From the NCBI GenBank assembly GCA_017547585.1, contig JAFYPH010000055.1, positions 1 through 64,000 of the forward strand: 64,000 nt of DNA. The letters are read 5' to 3'. How positions within the stretch are numbered: position 1 is the stretch's first letter; every line of letters begins with the position of its first letter. The translations under genes were made by a program, and so were the position numbers. The notes under the pieces were generated by a model that searched no databases, was not told where the DNA came from, and saw only the letters and a list, made by a program, of their open reading frames with translations. This document shows positions 18,917-29,900 of this stretch, piece after piece. Source of the DNA: Bacteroidaceae bacterium. Its GTDB lineage: Bacteria > Bacteroidota > Bacteroidia > Bacteroidales > Bacteroidaceae.

Positions 18917-21900
18917 CTATTTATAGAATTTAAAAAGTTCATACTCTTTGGCCTTTATTTTTCCAAGTTCGCTACCTTGTTCGGCAGCGCGTTTGTAATA
19001 TTGGTAGGCCTTAATGTCACTCTCCTTTACTCCGCGGCCCTTTTCGTAGCATTCGCCGACAAGTTCCTGAGCCTCCATATGGCCGCTGTTCGCGGCACGA
19101 AGCAACCACCCGAAACGCAGTTTCTTGTTTTTCTTTACGTAGCGTCCGTTGCCGTAGCACTCGGCGAGTTTCATCTGTGCATGAACATTTTTCAGTTCGG
19201 CCGCACGGGTGAATAGTTCAATTGCCTCGGACTCGCGCAGGGCCTTTCCTTTCTTACCATCTATGGAATCTTTCTGTTCATAATAGCGGGCAATCTTGTA
19301 TATTGCATAGGGCTCGTCCTTTTCGGCTGCCTTATTGTACCACTCGATAGCTTTTTCGCTGTTCTTTTCAGTGAAAAGGCCCTCTTCGTAACTTTTTGCA
19401 AGCATACTTACGGAGCGTACATAGCCACTATCGGCAGCGGTTGTGTACCATTTGAGGGCAAGGCTGTTGTTTGCTTTTGTGCCTTTTCCCAGCATATAGC
19501 AGTTTGCGAGGTTGTGCATGGCTGCAATATGCTTTCCATTTGCGGCGGCACGGAACATATTGAATGCCTTTTTGTTGTCAATTTCTGTTCCCTCGCCATT
19601 TGTATAGCATACACCTGCATAGAACATTGCTGCAGGATGTTTCAGGGCTGCTGCTTCGTAGAATTTTTCAAAGGCACGCGCATACTCTTTTTCGCGGTAG
19701 AGTGCAACGCCCTCGTTTGTTACTTTCAGACAGTGTGCATACACCTCTTTATTATTTTGAGAGGTGAGTTTCATTGCTTCGGCTGCTGCTTTTTGTTCCT
19801 CGCTCAATGTGCGGGTAAGAATGTTAAGATCGCTGCCATAAATTGTTCCGCCGCCACAGCCCTCTACGTTTACATTTATATTTTTTGCTACGCTGCTGTT
19901 GCACAATTCTACAATCGCTTTTCCGTCGGTGGTTTTCGCCGATGGTACCCATATTAACGTGCGTCGGAAGTCCTTTTCGCTCGGTTGCTTGCCTTTGTAA
20001 TCGGGCGAGTAAAATTGCTTGCTCTCGCTGTAACCCTGCACAGAAGTGTAACGTTTGGTACCGCCCACATGCAGTTCGGGAACAATACCTTTACGTTCCT
20101 CACCCTCTTCAAAGGGAATCATGCAGGCTACGTAGTTAGGATGATAAGGCTCATTTCTGTCTCTTGTCAATGCTCTGTATAATGCATTAGCAATATCCAC
20201 CTTATTGTATCCATCGATTCCCTCTGCGGTATTTAGGCTAGTTTGCGAAAGGAATCCAAGGTAAAATTTAGCATATTGCAATTTATTGTCCAAAGCATGG
20301 CCTTTTCTTATCCAATCACCAAGATAGTTTTTGAATTGCTCGCGCGTACCAATGTCGCTACGTATTACAAATTCCTTGAAATTGCCCATCTTCTGCGGAT
20401 TCTTGCCTTTTATATACTCTCCATCGGGATGAGGAATGGAATCGCTACTATATTTTCCCGCCACTACCATCAACTGCACCCAATAGGCCCAATTGTAGTT
20501 GTGACGTTTCATGGCACTCTTTACAATATCTTCGGCTGTATATGAATTAACGAATTGCTTCAACACCGGAGGCGTCATCATGAAATAGGGATTTTGGCGT
20601 TCTATTGTGTACGGATCAATATAGCCATGAATTGGTGCCATTGTTGTTAGTTGATTATAATTCCAATATCGGGTACCATCTATATATTTTATGAAGTTTA
20701 CAGACACCGGTACTCTTATTGAACTTATAGTTCCGTTTTTCGATAGAGAAATAGTATCATTGAAGAATTCATTGTTTATATATTCATCAATTTCTCCATT
20801 GACGAATCTGCTCTCTGTAAGATACGTTACATCCTGCGCATACTCCCACTCGTCAAGATAGTCGAAGCGCATTTCGCTGCGAGGCGGACGGCTGTATCGT
20901 TCGCGCTCTTTGAACTCAGTTACCTCTACCGACGAGAGCATATACTCGAACGGACGCAACTTTATGCTTTTTGCCTCTTGTTCGCGTTTCTCTCTATCGG
21001 TAACAGGAAGGCCCGTATGGCGCTCCCAATAGTCGTAGAGTCGAAACTCGGGCGAATAGTAGCGGTCGAGACAAAATGAGAATATTGAATCCTGCATCTG
21101 GTCACCTGTTATTTCAGGGGTAATTGCGCCTATACTTTTTCCATAGAAATCCTCTAACTGCAGTTGAAACACACCTTCTGCGTTTGTTATAAAATCATAA
21201 GCAGTTATTAAACTGTCTTTATAGCATATTTCGAATTTAGTTGGGTAGTTCTTCTGAGGATGGAGAATGTATTTACCTAATTGTCCGAATTTCTTATTTT
21301 CCTCTTTCTTATAGAATGTACCTTTTACGGTAATTCCCTTTTCCATCGGTTGGTCGAGCTTAATATCTTTCTTTGCCAATTTACTCCAATCGTACGACGT
21401 CCAGCCGTTTGTAAGCATAAGAAGATCAAGTTCTTTTGCGCGATTTTTATTCGCAACATCAAAGTAACGTGCCGCGTCGGGAATATAGCCTTTAAGCTCC
21501 GAGCCTAAAAGCAGATAACTGTACATATTATGCGTGTAGGATGTCTGCTGACGGCCCGCAGCATCGCTGATTGAAAGAGAAAGTTCCGTATTTTCTTCGA
21601 TGGGCTTTCCATCCTCTCTTTCTATTGTTACGCTAAACTTTTCATGGGGTTTCAGAGAGAGTTTGTGCAGAGGCTCGCCGTTGGCGGTTACTTTCAGTTT
21701 CGCAGTCTCGCGGTCGCCCGGCTGAATATTTTCGTGCAGCACAAAGAACTGACGCTCGGCCAGCGGCAGGCTGTCGTCTACAAAGACAATCACTCTATTC
21801 ACGCCCTCGCGCAAAGAATCTTTGTCGATAATGATTATTTTTCCGTTGTTGTCCGAATAGTATTTCTGATAATGAGAAAGTTCGCCGCGGTGCAGCACTG

Positions 21901-22786
21901 CGCAACCGAGGGCTGTAGAACTTTCGAGGTTATTGCTGACTTTTATGCTTACATTGTTACCCTCTTCTTTTACAGCAATAGCTACTCCCTCTTTTTCAAT
22001 CGCAGGAAACTCAAATTTATGCTCTTTCTTTCCGCGTTTCACCTCTGCGTGGTATTTTACTCCCGTTTCGGGAGTCAGCGAGAAAGTGCCTTTTCCCGCG
22101 TGGGTGGGAACGCTCTTTAAAATCTGCTTTTTGTTTGCAAAAATGTAAACAGTATCTTCTCCGGCAATGCCATCCTCGCCGCGAAGTTCGTAGGCTACGG
22201 TTGTCTCAATGCCCTCGATAAGATGTCCGCCCTCGGGATAGAATTTGAGGTCAACATCGGGTAGTTCCGAAGATACCCACTCGCCGCGATACATGAATCC
22301 TCTGCGACGGTCGAGCATATTCTTGAAGTCCCAGTTGTTGCCATTAACCTTGTCGAAAATGGGAAACACGCGGCTAAAAACTGCCTCTTTGCCCCAATTG
22401 AGCATGTAACGTGTGTAGGCGCGTATCTCATAGTATCCTGACAACAGCAGGGGCTTCAGCTCAAACTCTCCGTTGCACGTTCCTTTTTCATCTATTTTGT
22501 ATTTTTTGGTCTCGACAACGTAACCTTCGGGCGCTACAAGCTCTACGTACAGCACCTTGCTCAATGTCGAGGGCGCGTCCTTCACTCCCTCGGTAACGTA
22601 GGCCTTGAACCACATTGTTTCACCAAGATAATAGGCAGTGTTGTCAAAATGCAGGTACACCCTCTCTTGCGGGAAAAGGTTGTTAACCACTGCTGCGTTG
22701 AATGCCATCTTGTCGAGGCTCTTTTCATCAGCGTGGGAGAAAAGGGCGACCAAAAGTAATAGTGCCGTATAGAGTAGCTTTTTCAT
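18917..22786 (-). CDS. MG2-like/Sel1-repeat envelope protein, paralogue 2
   Basis: First gene of the left MG2-Sel1 operon, 1289 residues. The frame is open to 22816, but the start at 22786 (MKKLLYTALLLLVALFSHAD) gives a clean signal peptide, and the predicted -7 box at 22806-22813 lies between the two ATGs, excluding the upstream one. Domain order equals paralogue 1: MG2-like region, sandwich modules, degenerate plug-like region, FYSPDY/RRTLIWVP block, Sel1 solenoid. The middle (about residues 655-760) shares little with paralogue 1, while both flanks are close to identical. Function unknown; an envelope scaffold or protein-binding role is inferred. Confidence 0.8.
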   Translation of the reverse strand: MKKLLYTALLLLVALFSHADEKSLDKMAFNAAVVNNLFPQERVYLHFDNTAYYLGETMWFKAYVTEGVKDAPSTLSKVLYVELVAPEGYVVETKKYKIDEKGTCNGEFELKPLLLSGYYEIRAYTRYMLNWGKEAVFSRVFPIFDKVNGNNWDFKNMLDRRRGFMYRGEWVSSELPDVDLKFYPEGGHLIEGIETTVAYELRGEDGIAGEDTVYIFANKKQILKSVPTHAGKGTFSLTPETGVKYHAEVKRGKKEHKFEFPAIEKEGVAIAVKEEGNNVSIKVSNNLESSTALGCAVLHRGELSHYQKYYSDNNGKIIIIDKDSLREGVNRVIVFVDDSLPLAERQFFVLHENIQPGDRETAKLKVTANGEPLHKLSLKPHEKFSVTIEREDGKPIEENTELSLSISDAAGRQQTSYTHNMYSYLLLGSELKGYIPDAARYFDVANKNRAKELDLLMLTNGWTSYDWSKLAKKDIKLDQPMEKGITVKGTFYKKEENKKFGQLGKYILHPQKNYPTKFEICYKDSLITAYDFITNAEGVFQLQLEDFYGKSIGAITPEITGDQMQDSIFSFCLDRYYSPEFRLYDYWERHTGLPVTDREKREQEAKSIKLRPFEYMLSSVEVTEFKERERYSRPPRSEMRFDYLDEWEYAQDVTYLTESRFVNGEIDEYINNEFFNDTISLSKNGTISSIRVPVSVNFIKYIDGTRYWNYNQLTTMAPIHGYIDPYTIERQNPYFMMTPPVLKQFVNSYTAEDIVKSAMKRHNYNWAYWVQLMVVAGKYSSDSIPHPDGEYIKGKNPQKMGNFKEFVIRSDIGTREQFKNYLGDWIRKGHALDNKLQYAKFYLGFLSQTSLNTAEGIDGYNKVDIANALYRALTRDRNEPYHPNYVACMIPFEEGEERKGIVPELHVGGTKRYTSVQGYSESKQFYSPDYKGKQPSEKDFRRTLIWVPSAKTTDGKAIVELCNSSVAKNINVNVEGCGGGTIYGSDLNILTRTLSEEQKAAAEAMKLTSQNNKEVYAHCLKVTNEGVALYREKEYARAFEKFYEAAALKHPAAMFYAGVCYTNGEGTEIDNKKAFNMFRAAANGKHIAAMHNLANCYMLGKGTKANNSLALKWYTTAADSGYVRSVSMLAKSYEEGLFTEKNSEKAIEWYNKAAEKDEPYAIYKIARYYEQKDSIDGKKGKALRESEAIELFTRAAELKNVHAQMKLAECYGNGRYVKKNKKLRFGWLLRAANSGHMEAQELVGECYEKGRGVKESDIKAYQYYKRAAEQGSELGKIKAKEYELFKFYK

Positions 22787-22805
22787 TTTGTAAGATTTTC
22801 TTGCG

Positions 22806-22837
22806 CTAAAATACAATTCAATTTTGAAAGTTCAAAA
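22806..22837 (-). promoter_or_regulatory. Promoter of the left MG2-Sel1 operon
   Basis: TTTTG (22833-22837) and TATTTTAG (22806-22813) on the minus strand are 19 bp apart, one mismatch from the consensus -7 box. The same TTTTG-N19-TATTTTAG arrangement precedes the right operon at 30783-30814, which supports function. The leader would be about 14-20 nt. Confidence 0.65.
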
Positions 22838-22843
22838 TTCCCT

Positions 22844-22910
22844 GTGCTTCGTTTCGTCTTTCGTATCTTTCATACGCCGGAAAATATGAAGCATAGAATA
22901 AAGCATAGAA
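22844..22910 (-). promoter_or_regulatory. Conserved upstream regulatory block, copy 1
   Basis: A 27-bp stretch at 22878-22904 is identical to 30855-30881 and begins exactly 40 bp upstream of the -33 box in both operons. It contains GCATAGAA, repeated 12 bp further on (22891-22898 and 22903-22910), and GAAGCA (22888-22893), which is an inverted copy of TGCTTC at 22845-22850. These look like half-sites for an activator or repressor. An 8-bp C run (22943-22950) lies further upstream. Confidence 0.6.
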
Positions 22911-22990
22911 CGTAAACTGTTGAATATAAATTGAATACTTTACCCCCCCCTATAGGTTAATAATGGTTAAATGTTTGCATTTCTTGTGCC

Positions 22991-23040
22991 TAAAAAACAA
23001 TCGGGCCACAGTAATATATTCTTTTACGTGGCCCGATTGT
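22991..23040 (-). terminator. Terminator of the right MG2-Sel1 operon
   Basis: ACAATCGGGCCAC (22997-23009) pairs perfectly with GTGGCCCGATTGT (23028-23040), and on the minus strand the stem is followed by a T run. It lies 9 bp after the stop of paralogue 3 and separates the two operons. Confidence 0.85.
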
Positions 23041-23049
23041 GTGCTAAAC

Positions 23050-26000
23050 TTATTTTACTCCCGGGGGCTTGGGACTGTTGTACATAAAGAATCGCAGCAA
23101 TTCAAATTCGTACACCTTCTGAATGGCAAATTCGTTGCCCTTTTCGGCAAGGTCTTTGTACAGTTTGTATGCAAGCGGGTGGTTCACGTCCGTTCCGCGT
23201 CCTTTTTCGTGGCAGTAAGCGACGAACATCATTGCCTCTTCGTTGCCGACCTCGGCGATGGACTTCATCCACTCGAAACTCTTCTTGCGGCTCTTCTTCA
23301 GGTATTTTCCCTCGGCGAAACATTTCACGATGAATCTCTGCGCCTCGACGTTGCCGCCGCGCGCCGCCTTACGAATATAGTTTATTGCTTGCGACTTACG
23401 CAACTGGCGCTTGCTCAGTCCCATTATCGAGTCCTGCGCAACAATGTGCATTCCCACCTTGTACAGTGCGTCGGGGTCATTCTGCAGCGCTGCAAGATTG
23501 TACCATTTTAGGGCCTTTTCGTTGTCTTTTTCCACAAATATCCCCTCTTCGTGGAAAATTCCCATCATACGCTGCGAGGCTGCAAAATTGTTCTCGGCAG
23601 CCTTTCGGTAATATTCATAGGCCAGCGAGTCGTTGCCGGCTACAATCTTTCCCTCATGGTAGACGTCGCCTAGATTGTGCATCGCAAGGTTGTTGCCCTT
23701 TTCGGCGGCCATTTCAAAGTAGCGCAGTCCCAACTGCTTGTCCTCGCCCACACCCTTGCCGTCGAAGTAGCATTTTCCGATGTTTGCAAGCGCGGGTGCG
23801 AATCCGTAGCTTGCAGCCTCGCTGAAACTCTTCACGGCCTTTTCATATTCGCCAAGCGCATAGTGCGCGACTCCCTCGCGTGTGACGTTGCTGCATCTTG
23901 TGATTATAGTGGGCGGAAGCTCTGTCTTTGAGAGCTTTTTCCATACTCTCATATAGCTGCTCTCTTCGCCTATGCTGTCCCTTTTTTCGCGTGTGCTTAT
24001 ATTGGCGGCGTTGCCGTATATGCTCTTCTTTCCGCGTCCCTGAACGTCGATGTTCACATACTTTGTGCTGCTGTTGTTGAAAAGTTCCACTCTTACGCTG
24101 CCCGACGAGTCGCTTTTGGCAGTCGGCGCCCACAAAAGAGTGCGGCGGTAGTCTTTCTTCGCTCCGTCGGGCTTTTCGTGGCTGTAGTCGGGCGAGTAGA
24201 ATTGCTTGCTCTTTGTGTAGCCGCGCATCATTGTGTAGCGTATTCTGCCGGCTTTTGCAAAGTTAGGAATCTCCATCTCCTCTCTATCCTTCTCGCTGTA
24301 GGGAATGAAGCACGCAACGTAGTTAGGGTAGTCGGGCTTGAACTTTCCCAATGCTACAAGCTCCTCTGAATTCTCTTTTCCAAACTCAAGCGTAGTTCCC
24401 CTCATTCTTTGGTGGAAAATGAGCGAGCCGGGGAATCCGTCTATCATCTTATTGCCTTTCGTGGGAATATAGTGTCGCGTCAGGAATCCCTCGACAATCA
24501 GTGAGTCGAGTCCGCGCGGCATTCCTCGGTTGAACCATCTTTTAGCATCGTTGGGGAATTCGTTGCGCAGTTTCTCGTCGCTTCTTATGGTCACCTCCTT
24601 GAAATTCATCATATGGGCGATAGACTTTGTAAATTCTGTTGGAGTGGGGTAGGGGCGTTGCCTTATGTACGAAAAGTTATACTCGGGAACAGAGTCGCTG
24701 TTGTACTCTCCGTCCACCACAATCGACTGAACATAATACGCCCAGTTGAAATTGTGACGCCAGAATATGCTTCGCAGCACCTGCGCCGAGGTCAGACTGT
24801 TGCTGATAGTGTAGAAATATAGATCGCCGACAACATTGTAAATGTCATCGTCGCCCGCCTCCTTTACAGGCTTTATTCCATCCTTGTAGGTAGTCTCTAT
24901 TGCGCTGCTTCTTTTGTCGGGGCCCAGGTTGTTGATATTTGCAAAGTCGAGCGAGACCTCTACTTTTGTAGTGTCAAAATCTCTTTGCAGATTGAAATAT
25001 GTAACATCCTGTGCATACTCCCACTCATCCACGAAATTGAACTTTATTTCGCTGCGTGGCGGGCGGCTCCTTTTGTCCTTTTTCTTATCCTCGACAATGT
25101 CAATTTCGGCAAGCTGGTAGCTTAAAAGGTCCTTCTGAATGACGGTCGTGTCCTGCCCGGGAGTGTAGTTTTTAGCCTCGCCCGGGGTGCGCTCCCAATA
25201 GTCAAAGAAACGGAAGCCCGGCGAAAAGTATCTGTCGAGCACGAATCGTATTCCCTTGGCGTTCTTGGGCTTGAAAGGAATGTATCTTGCCGAGAGTTCG
25301 GCTATCCTGTCGCCATAAAAATCCTCGCTTCGCAGCCTGAATCGTCCGTTGCGCGTAGTGTGGAATTTATAATGTATGCTGTCGGACATGAATTTGAAAT
25401 TCATTGTGCCCAGCTTCAGCGGATAAAGAAGGTACGTGCCCAACTGTCCCCACTTTTTGTTCGCCTCGCGTGTGTAGACCTCTCCGCTCAATTCTATTCC
25501 CACCTCTGCCTGATGGCGCACGTCAATGTGGCTGCGCGAGAGCTTGCTCCAATCGTACGACGTCCATCCGTGGGTGAGCATCAAAAGGTCAAGTTCCTCT
25601 TCGCGTTGCGGATTCTCGTGGTCAAAATAGCGGGCGGCGTCGGGAATGTAGCCTTTCAGCTGTGAGCCTAAAAGCGTGTGGGTGTACATATTATGCTCGT
25701 ACGACATTTTCTGTCTGTGGTCAATGTCGCTCACCGACAGCGAAAATTCCGCGTCGGGTGCAATGGCTTTTCCATCCTCGCGCTCAATGGTCAGTGTCAT
25801 TTTTTCGTGCGGCTGCAGGATAATATCTTTCGGGTTGCGGCCGTTCACTTTTGCAGTCAGTTTCACGGTGGAAATGTCTCCCGCAGCAATTGTGTCGTGT
25901 GTGACGAAAAACTGCCTCTCGGCGAGCGGAACGCTGTCGGCGAAAAGCACCACGCGGTTCACTCCCTCGGCAAGATTGCGCAGCGGCATCTGTATCTTTT

Positions 26001-26964
26001 TCTCCTTTTCATCGGACGTAAAAGCATCGTACGACAAAATGTAGCCGTTGTTTACAATCACGCAGCCAAGGTTGGCCGTTGCGGGAAAATTGTTCTTTAT
26101 TGTAACGTTTATATTACCATCTGCCTTTACGACCGACAGCGAGGCTCCCTCTTTTTCCACTTTCGGAAGGTCGAACTTGAAAGTTTTTCTTTTTCCATTT
26201 TTGTGGCGGGTAATCTCAACCTCGGCGCGGTATTTTACATCTTTTTTCGGCAGCAGCCTGAAACTGCCCATGCCCAGCAGGGTTGGCGAGGTGCGCAGAA
26301 TGGGCTCTCCGTCGGCGAGGATGGTTATTGTGTCTGCGCCGTGCACTCCGTCGTAGCTTTTAAGTTCGTAGGCAATGGTTGTTTCAATGCCCTCGACCAG
26401 ATGGCCACCCTCGGGGTAGAATTTAAGGTCGGCCTCGGGAAGTTTGTTGGTCATCCATTCGCCGCGGTACATAAAACTGCGCTTGCGGTCGAGCATATTC
26501 TTAAAATCGTAATTGTCGCCGTTCACTTTGTCGTATATGGGGAATACACGGCTAAAAACAGCCTCGTCGCCCCAGTTGAGCATGTAACGAGTGTAGGCGC
26601 GCACCTCATAGTAGCCCGATAGCAGCGAGGGCTTAAGCTCAAACTCGCCGTTGCAGCGGCCATTCTCGTCGAGCTTGTATTTTTTAGTCTCGACCACATA
26701 GCCTTCGGGCGCGCAAAGTTCAACGTAGAGTACTTTACTAATGGGCTTTTCATTGTCGGCAAGGCCGCTGGTTGCGTAGGCCTTGAACCACATTGTCTCG
26801 CCCAGATAGTATGCAGTATTGTCAAAATGCAGGTACACCCTCTCTTGCGGGAAAAGCTGGTTAATCATTATCGCGCGCATTGCAAGCGTGTCCAGCGGCG
26901 ACTGGGCAAAGGTTGCCGTGGCAATGAACAACAATATGATAATATGTAGTATTCTGCGCAACAT
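23050..26964 (-). CDS. MG2-like/Sel1-repeat envelope protein, paralogue 3
   Basis: Exported 1304-residue protein, second gene of the right operon, beginning 2 bp after the paralogue 4 stop. Signal peptide ends near ATATFAQ. The MG2-like segment again reads QERVYLHFDNTAYYLGETMW. Its sequence is closer to paralogue 4 (shared SPLDTLAMRAIM start of the mature protein) than to paralogues 1 and 2. The plug-like region reads SYQLAEIDIVEDKKKDKRSR, followed by VDEWEYAQDVTYF and a divergent stretch. Sel1-like units fill about the last 270 residues, with a short proline-rich tail (NSPKPPGVK) that the other three lack. Function unknown. Confidence 0.8.
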   Translation of the reverse strand: MLRRILHIIILLFIATATFAQSPLDTLAMRAIMINQLFPQERVYLHFDNTAYYLGETMWFKAYATSGLADNEKPISKVLYVELCAPEGYVVETKKYKLDENGRCNGEFELKPSLLSGYYEVRAYTRYMLNWGDEAVFSRVFPIYDKVNGDNYDFKNMLDRKRSFMYRGEWMTNKLPEADLKFYPEGGHLVEGIETTIAYELKSYDGVHGADTITILADGEPILRTSPTLLGMGSFRLLPKKDVKYRAEVEITRHKNGKRKTFKFDLPKVEKEGASLSVVKADGNINVTIKNNFPATANLGCVIVNNGYILSYDAFTSDEKEKKIQMPLRNLAEGVNRVVLFADSVPLAERQFFVTHDTIAAGDISTVKLTAKVNGRNPKDIILQPHEKMTLTIEREDGKAIAPDAEFSLSVSDIDHRQKMSYEHNMYTHTLLGSQLKGYIPDAARYFDHENPQREEELDLLMLTHGWTSYDWSKLSRSHIDVRHQAEVGIELSGEVYTREANKKWGQLGTYLLYPLKLGTMNFKFMSDSIHYKFHTTRNGRFRLRSEDFYGDRIAELSARYIPFKPKNAKGIRFVLDRYFSPGFRFFDYWERTPGEAKNYTPGQDTTVIQKDLLSYQLAEIDIVEDKKKDKRSRPPRSEIKFNFVDEWEYAQDVTYFNLQRDFDTTKVEVSLDFANINNLGPDKRSSAIETTYKDGIKPVKEAGDDDIYNVVGDLYFYTISNSLTSAQVLRSIFWRHNFNWAYYVQSIVVDGEYNSDSVPEYNFSYIRQRPYPTPTEFTKSIAHMMNFKEVTIRSDEKLRNEFPNDAKRWFNRGMPRGLDSLIVEGFLTRHYIPTKGNKMIDGFPGSLIFHQRMRGTTLEFGKENSEELVALGKFKPDYPNYVACFIPYSEKDREEMEIPNFAKAGRIRYTMMRGYTKSKQFYSPDYSHEKPDGAKKDYRRTLLWAPTAKSDSSGSVRVELFNNSSTKYVNIDVQGRGKKSIYGNAANISTREKRDSIGEESSYMRVWKKLSKTELPPTIITRCSNVTREGVAHYALGEYEKAVKSFSEAASYGFAPALANIGKCYFDGKGVGEDKQLGLRYFEMAAEKGNNLAMHNLGDVYHEGKIVAGNDSLAYEYYRKAAENNFAASQRMMGIFHEEGIFVEKDNEKALKWYNLAALQNDPDALYKVGMHIVAQDSIMGLSKRQLRKSQAINYIRKAARGGNVEAQRFIVKCFAEGKYLKKSRKKSFEWMKSIAEVGNEEAMMFVAYCHEKGRGTDVNHPLAYKLYKDLAEKGNEFAIQKVYEFELLRFFMYNSPKPPGVK

Positions 26965-26966
26965 TC

Positions 26967-29900
26967 CTATTTGTAAAAATTAAAAAGTTCAAACTCCTTG
27001 GCCTTTGTTTTTCCAAGCTTGCTGCCCTGCTCGGCGGCGCGCTTGTACCATTCGTATGCAGCATCGTCGTTCTTCTCTGTTCCGCGGCCCTTCTCGTAAC
27101 ATTCGGCAACAATTTCCTGTGCCTGCAGGTTGCCGTTCGCAGCTGCACGCTCGTACCACACGAAGGCCTTTTTCTTGCTCTTCTTCACATAGATGCCCTT
27201 CGTGTAGTGCTCGGCAACTTTTACAACTGCTTCGGGTACGCCCTTTTCGGCCGCACGCAACAGATATTTGAAAGCCGGTGATTTTTTAAGCTCTTTGCCT
27301 TTGAGGTTGTTGATGGAATCCAGCTTTTCGCGCTTGATTCCCATTCTGTAAAGGGCTGTGGGCTCCTCTTTCTCGGCCGCCAATTGGTACCATTTTGCTG
27401 CCGCAGAGTCGTTTTTCGCAACGCCTTTGCCCTCTTCGTACAATATAGCAAGCTCCGTTTGTGCCTGTTTGTGCCCACCCTCGGCTGCGCGCAGGTAGCA
27501 GTCGAATGCAGCAGGGTAGTCTGCCTCTTCTCCTGTGCTTTTCGCATGGTATTCGCCCATAAAGTACCAGGCGTTTTTGTCGCCCTGCTCGGCTGCCATC
27601 TTCAGGTATCTGTAGCCAAGCTCTCTGTTCTCTTCCACTCCCTTTTCGTTAATGTAGCAGTAGCCAAGGTAGGCCATTGCTCCCGGGTAAGCGTGCAGCG
27701 CCGACGCCTTGAATTTTTCAACAGCCTCGTCGAATCTCTGCTCGTTGAACAGTTTGACGCCGTTCACCGTCTCTTTGTAGCATCGTGCAAGAAGCTCGGG
27801 GCTGCCCTGAAGGCTCGTCGATAGCTTCTTCCATATATTTATATATTGCGGCTGTGCATCGGCCTCGCTTGCAGTCTCGCGGGTGACGGTTGTTGGGCTG
27901 CTGCTGTAGAACTTTTTGCTGCCCGCTCCCTCAATGTCCACAATAAGATGCTTGGCGCTGCTGTTGTTGTAGAATGTAACAGACTTTTTCAGCGAGTCGG
28001 CTGTCAGTTGCGGCTGCCACAATATTGTGCGGCGGCAATCGCTCCTGCCCTCGGGCTTTTTGCTACTGTAGTCGGGCGAATAGAAACTTTTGCTTCTATT
28101 GTAACCCTGCAGCGTAGTGTAACGCTTCGTGAGCGGGAGTGCCAGCTGGGGAATGATGGATGTTCTTTTGTCTTTCTCATTATAGGGAATGAAGCAGGCA
28201 ACATAGTTGGGGTGCAAGGGATTGAAGTGTCCCGTCCATCCAATGTTTTTGTCTGCTCTCGCTGTTCCTCTCATATGGTCATAGAAACGCGACATTCCCG
28301 GAAATCCGTCTATCTTTCTATCCTCGAATTCGTTTATGTAATATTCGTATGGGAAAATGTAGTAGCGTGTCAAAAAACCGACCCAGAATGGCCCTTTATT
28401 TGCCATTATAGAGGCTTTGCGCGCCCAAAGGTTTGCGTAGTTGTGGAATTGTTCGCGTGTGCCTTTGTCGCTGCGTATCACAAACTCCTTGAAGTGCATC
28501 ATCTTTGCCTCATTGTCTCCCTTTATATACTCATTGTCGGGGCGCACGATGGAGTCGGGGTTGTAGAATCCATCTACGACTATCAGCTGCACCCAGTAGG
28601 CCCAGTTGAAATTGTATCGCCAGAATGCGCTGCGCAGCACATTCGCGGCATTGATTGTATTTTGCGTGAGTGCGATGTCCCAAATTTCCGGCTCTTTTGT
28701 CGGCTGGCTGTTAGCGATGGTTGCCGTGCCCGCGTTTTTGAGTGACTCTATAACCTGCTGAAAATCTGTCTGTTCCTTGCTCTCTTTCTTCTTTATTTTA
28801 ATTATATAGGTGTTGTCGATAGCATACTCCCATTCATCGAGAAAGTTGAATCTTATTTCGCTGCGTGGCGGACGTCCCAAATGCTCCTTCACGGCATTGT
28901 CATTGATGTCTACTCCCGAAAGAAGATACTCATACTCGGACAATTTTATGGTTGCAGTGTCGCTGTTTATGCTTTTTATGGACGAGCCTGCGTTGCGCTG
29001 CCAATAGGAGTAGATATTGAATTTCGGCGAGAAATATTTGTCCATTCTTACCTTGAAAATGGAGTCCGACTGCTGCTGGTCGTTGTAAAATGGGGTAATT
29101 GCGACGATGCGTTTGCCAAAAAAGTCTTTGGTGATTCCGCGGAACATTCCGTTGTTGTTGGTCTTTGCAAGATGAGTGGTGGCTATTTTGTTGTCGTAAC
29201 TGACATCCAGCGTCATCCATCTTTGTTTCTGTGGAACAACCGCGCCGGTGTTCAATTCTCCGAATTTCTTGCTCGGCTCTATTTTCAGAATCTCGCCTTT
29301 GAGCAGAATGCCTCTTTCTATAGGTTGCGCGAGCGACACGTGCTTGGTTGTCAGCTTGCTCCAGTCGTACGACGTCCAGCCGCGGGTGAGCATCAGAAGG
29401 TCAAGGTTTTTCCTTGTCGCATCGCTGTCGTCGGCAAAATATTGCGCAGCGTCGGGAATGTAACCTTTGAGCTCCGAGCCCAACAGCATGTGAGTGTACA
29501 TATTGTGCGTGTACGACATTGTCTGACGGGTGGCAGCGTCGCTTACTGATACTGAAAATTCAGCATCTTTGTCGATGGGCTTTCCATCCTCGCGCTCAAC
29601 GGTGAGTGTGATTTTCTCGTGAGGCTGCAAGAGAATTTCACTTGGTGCAAGGCCGTTCACTTTGGCTGTCAATTTTATAGTCTGGCGGTCGCCGGGCAGG
29701 ATATTTTTGTGACGCACAAAGAATTGCCTTTCGGCGAGGGGAATGTTGCTGTTGGCGAAAATTACCACACGATTGACACCCTCGGGCAAGCTATCAGTGG
29801 CAAAAGTGAAACTTTTCTCTTTGTCGTTGGAATCGAATGATTGATAGTCAATTAAGAATCCACGGTTGAGCACAGCAATGCCCAGCGGAGTGGAAAAATC

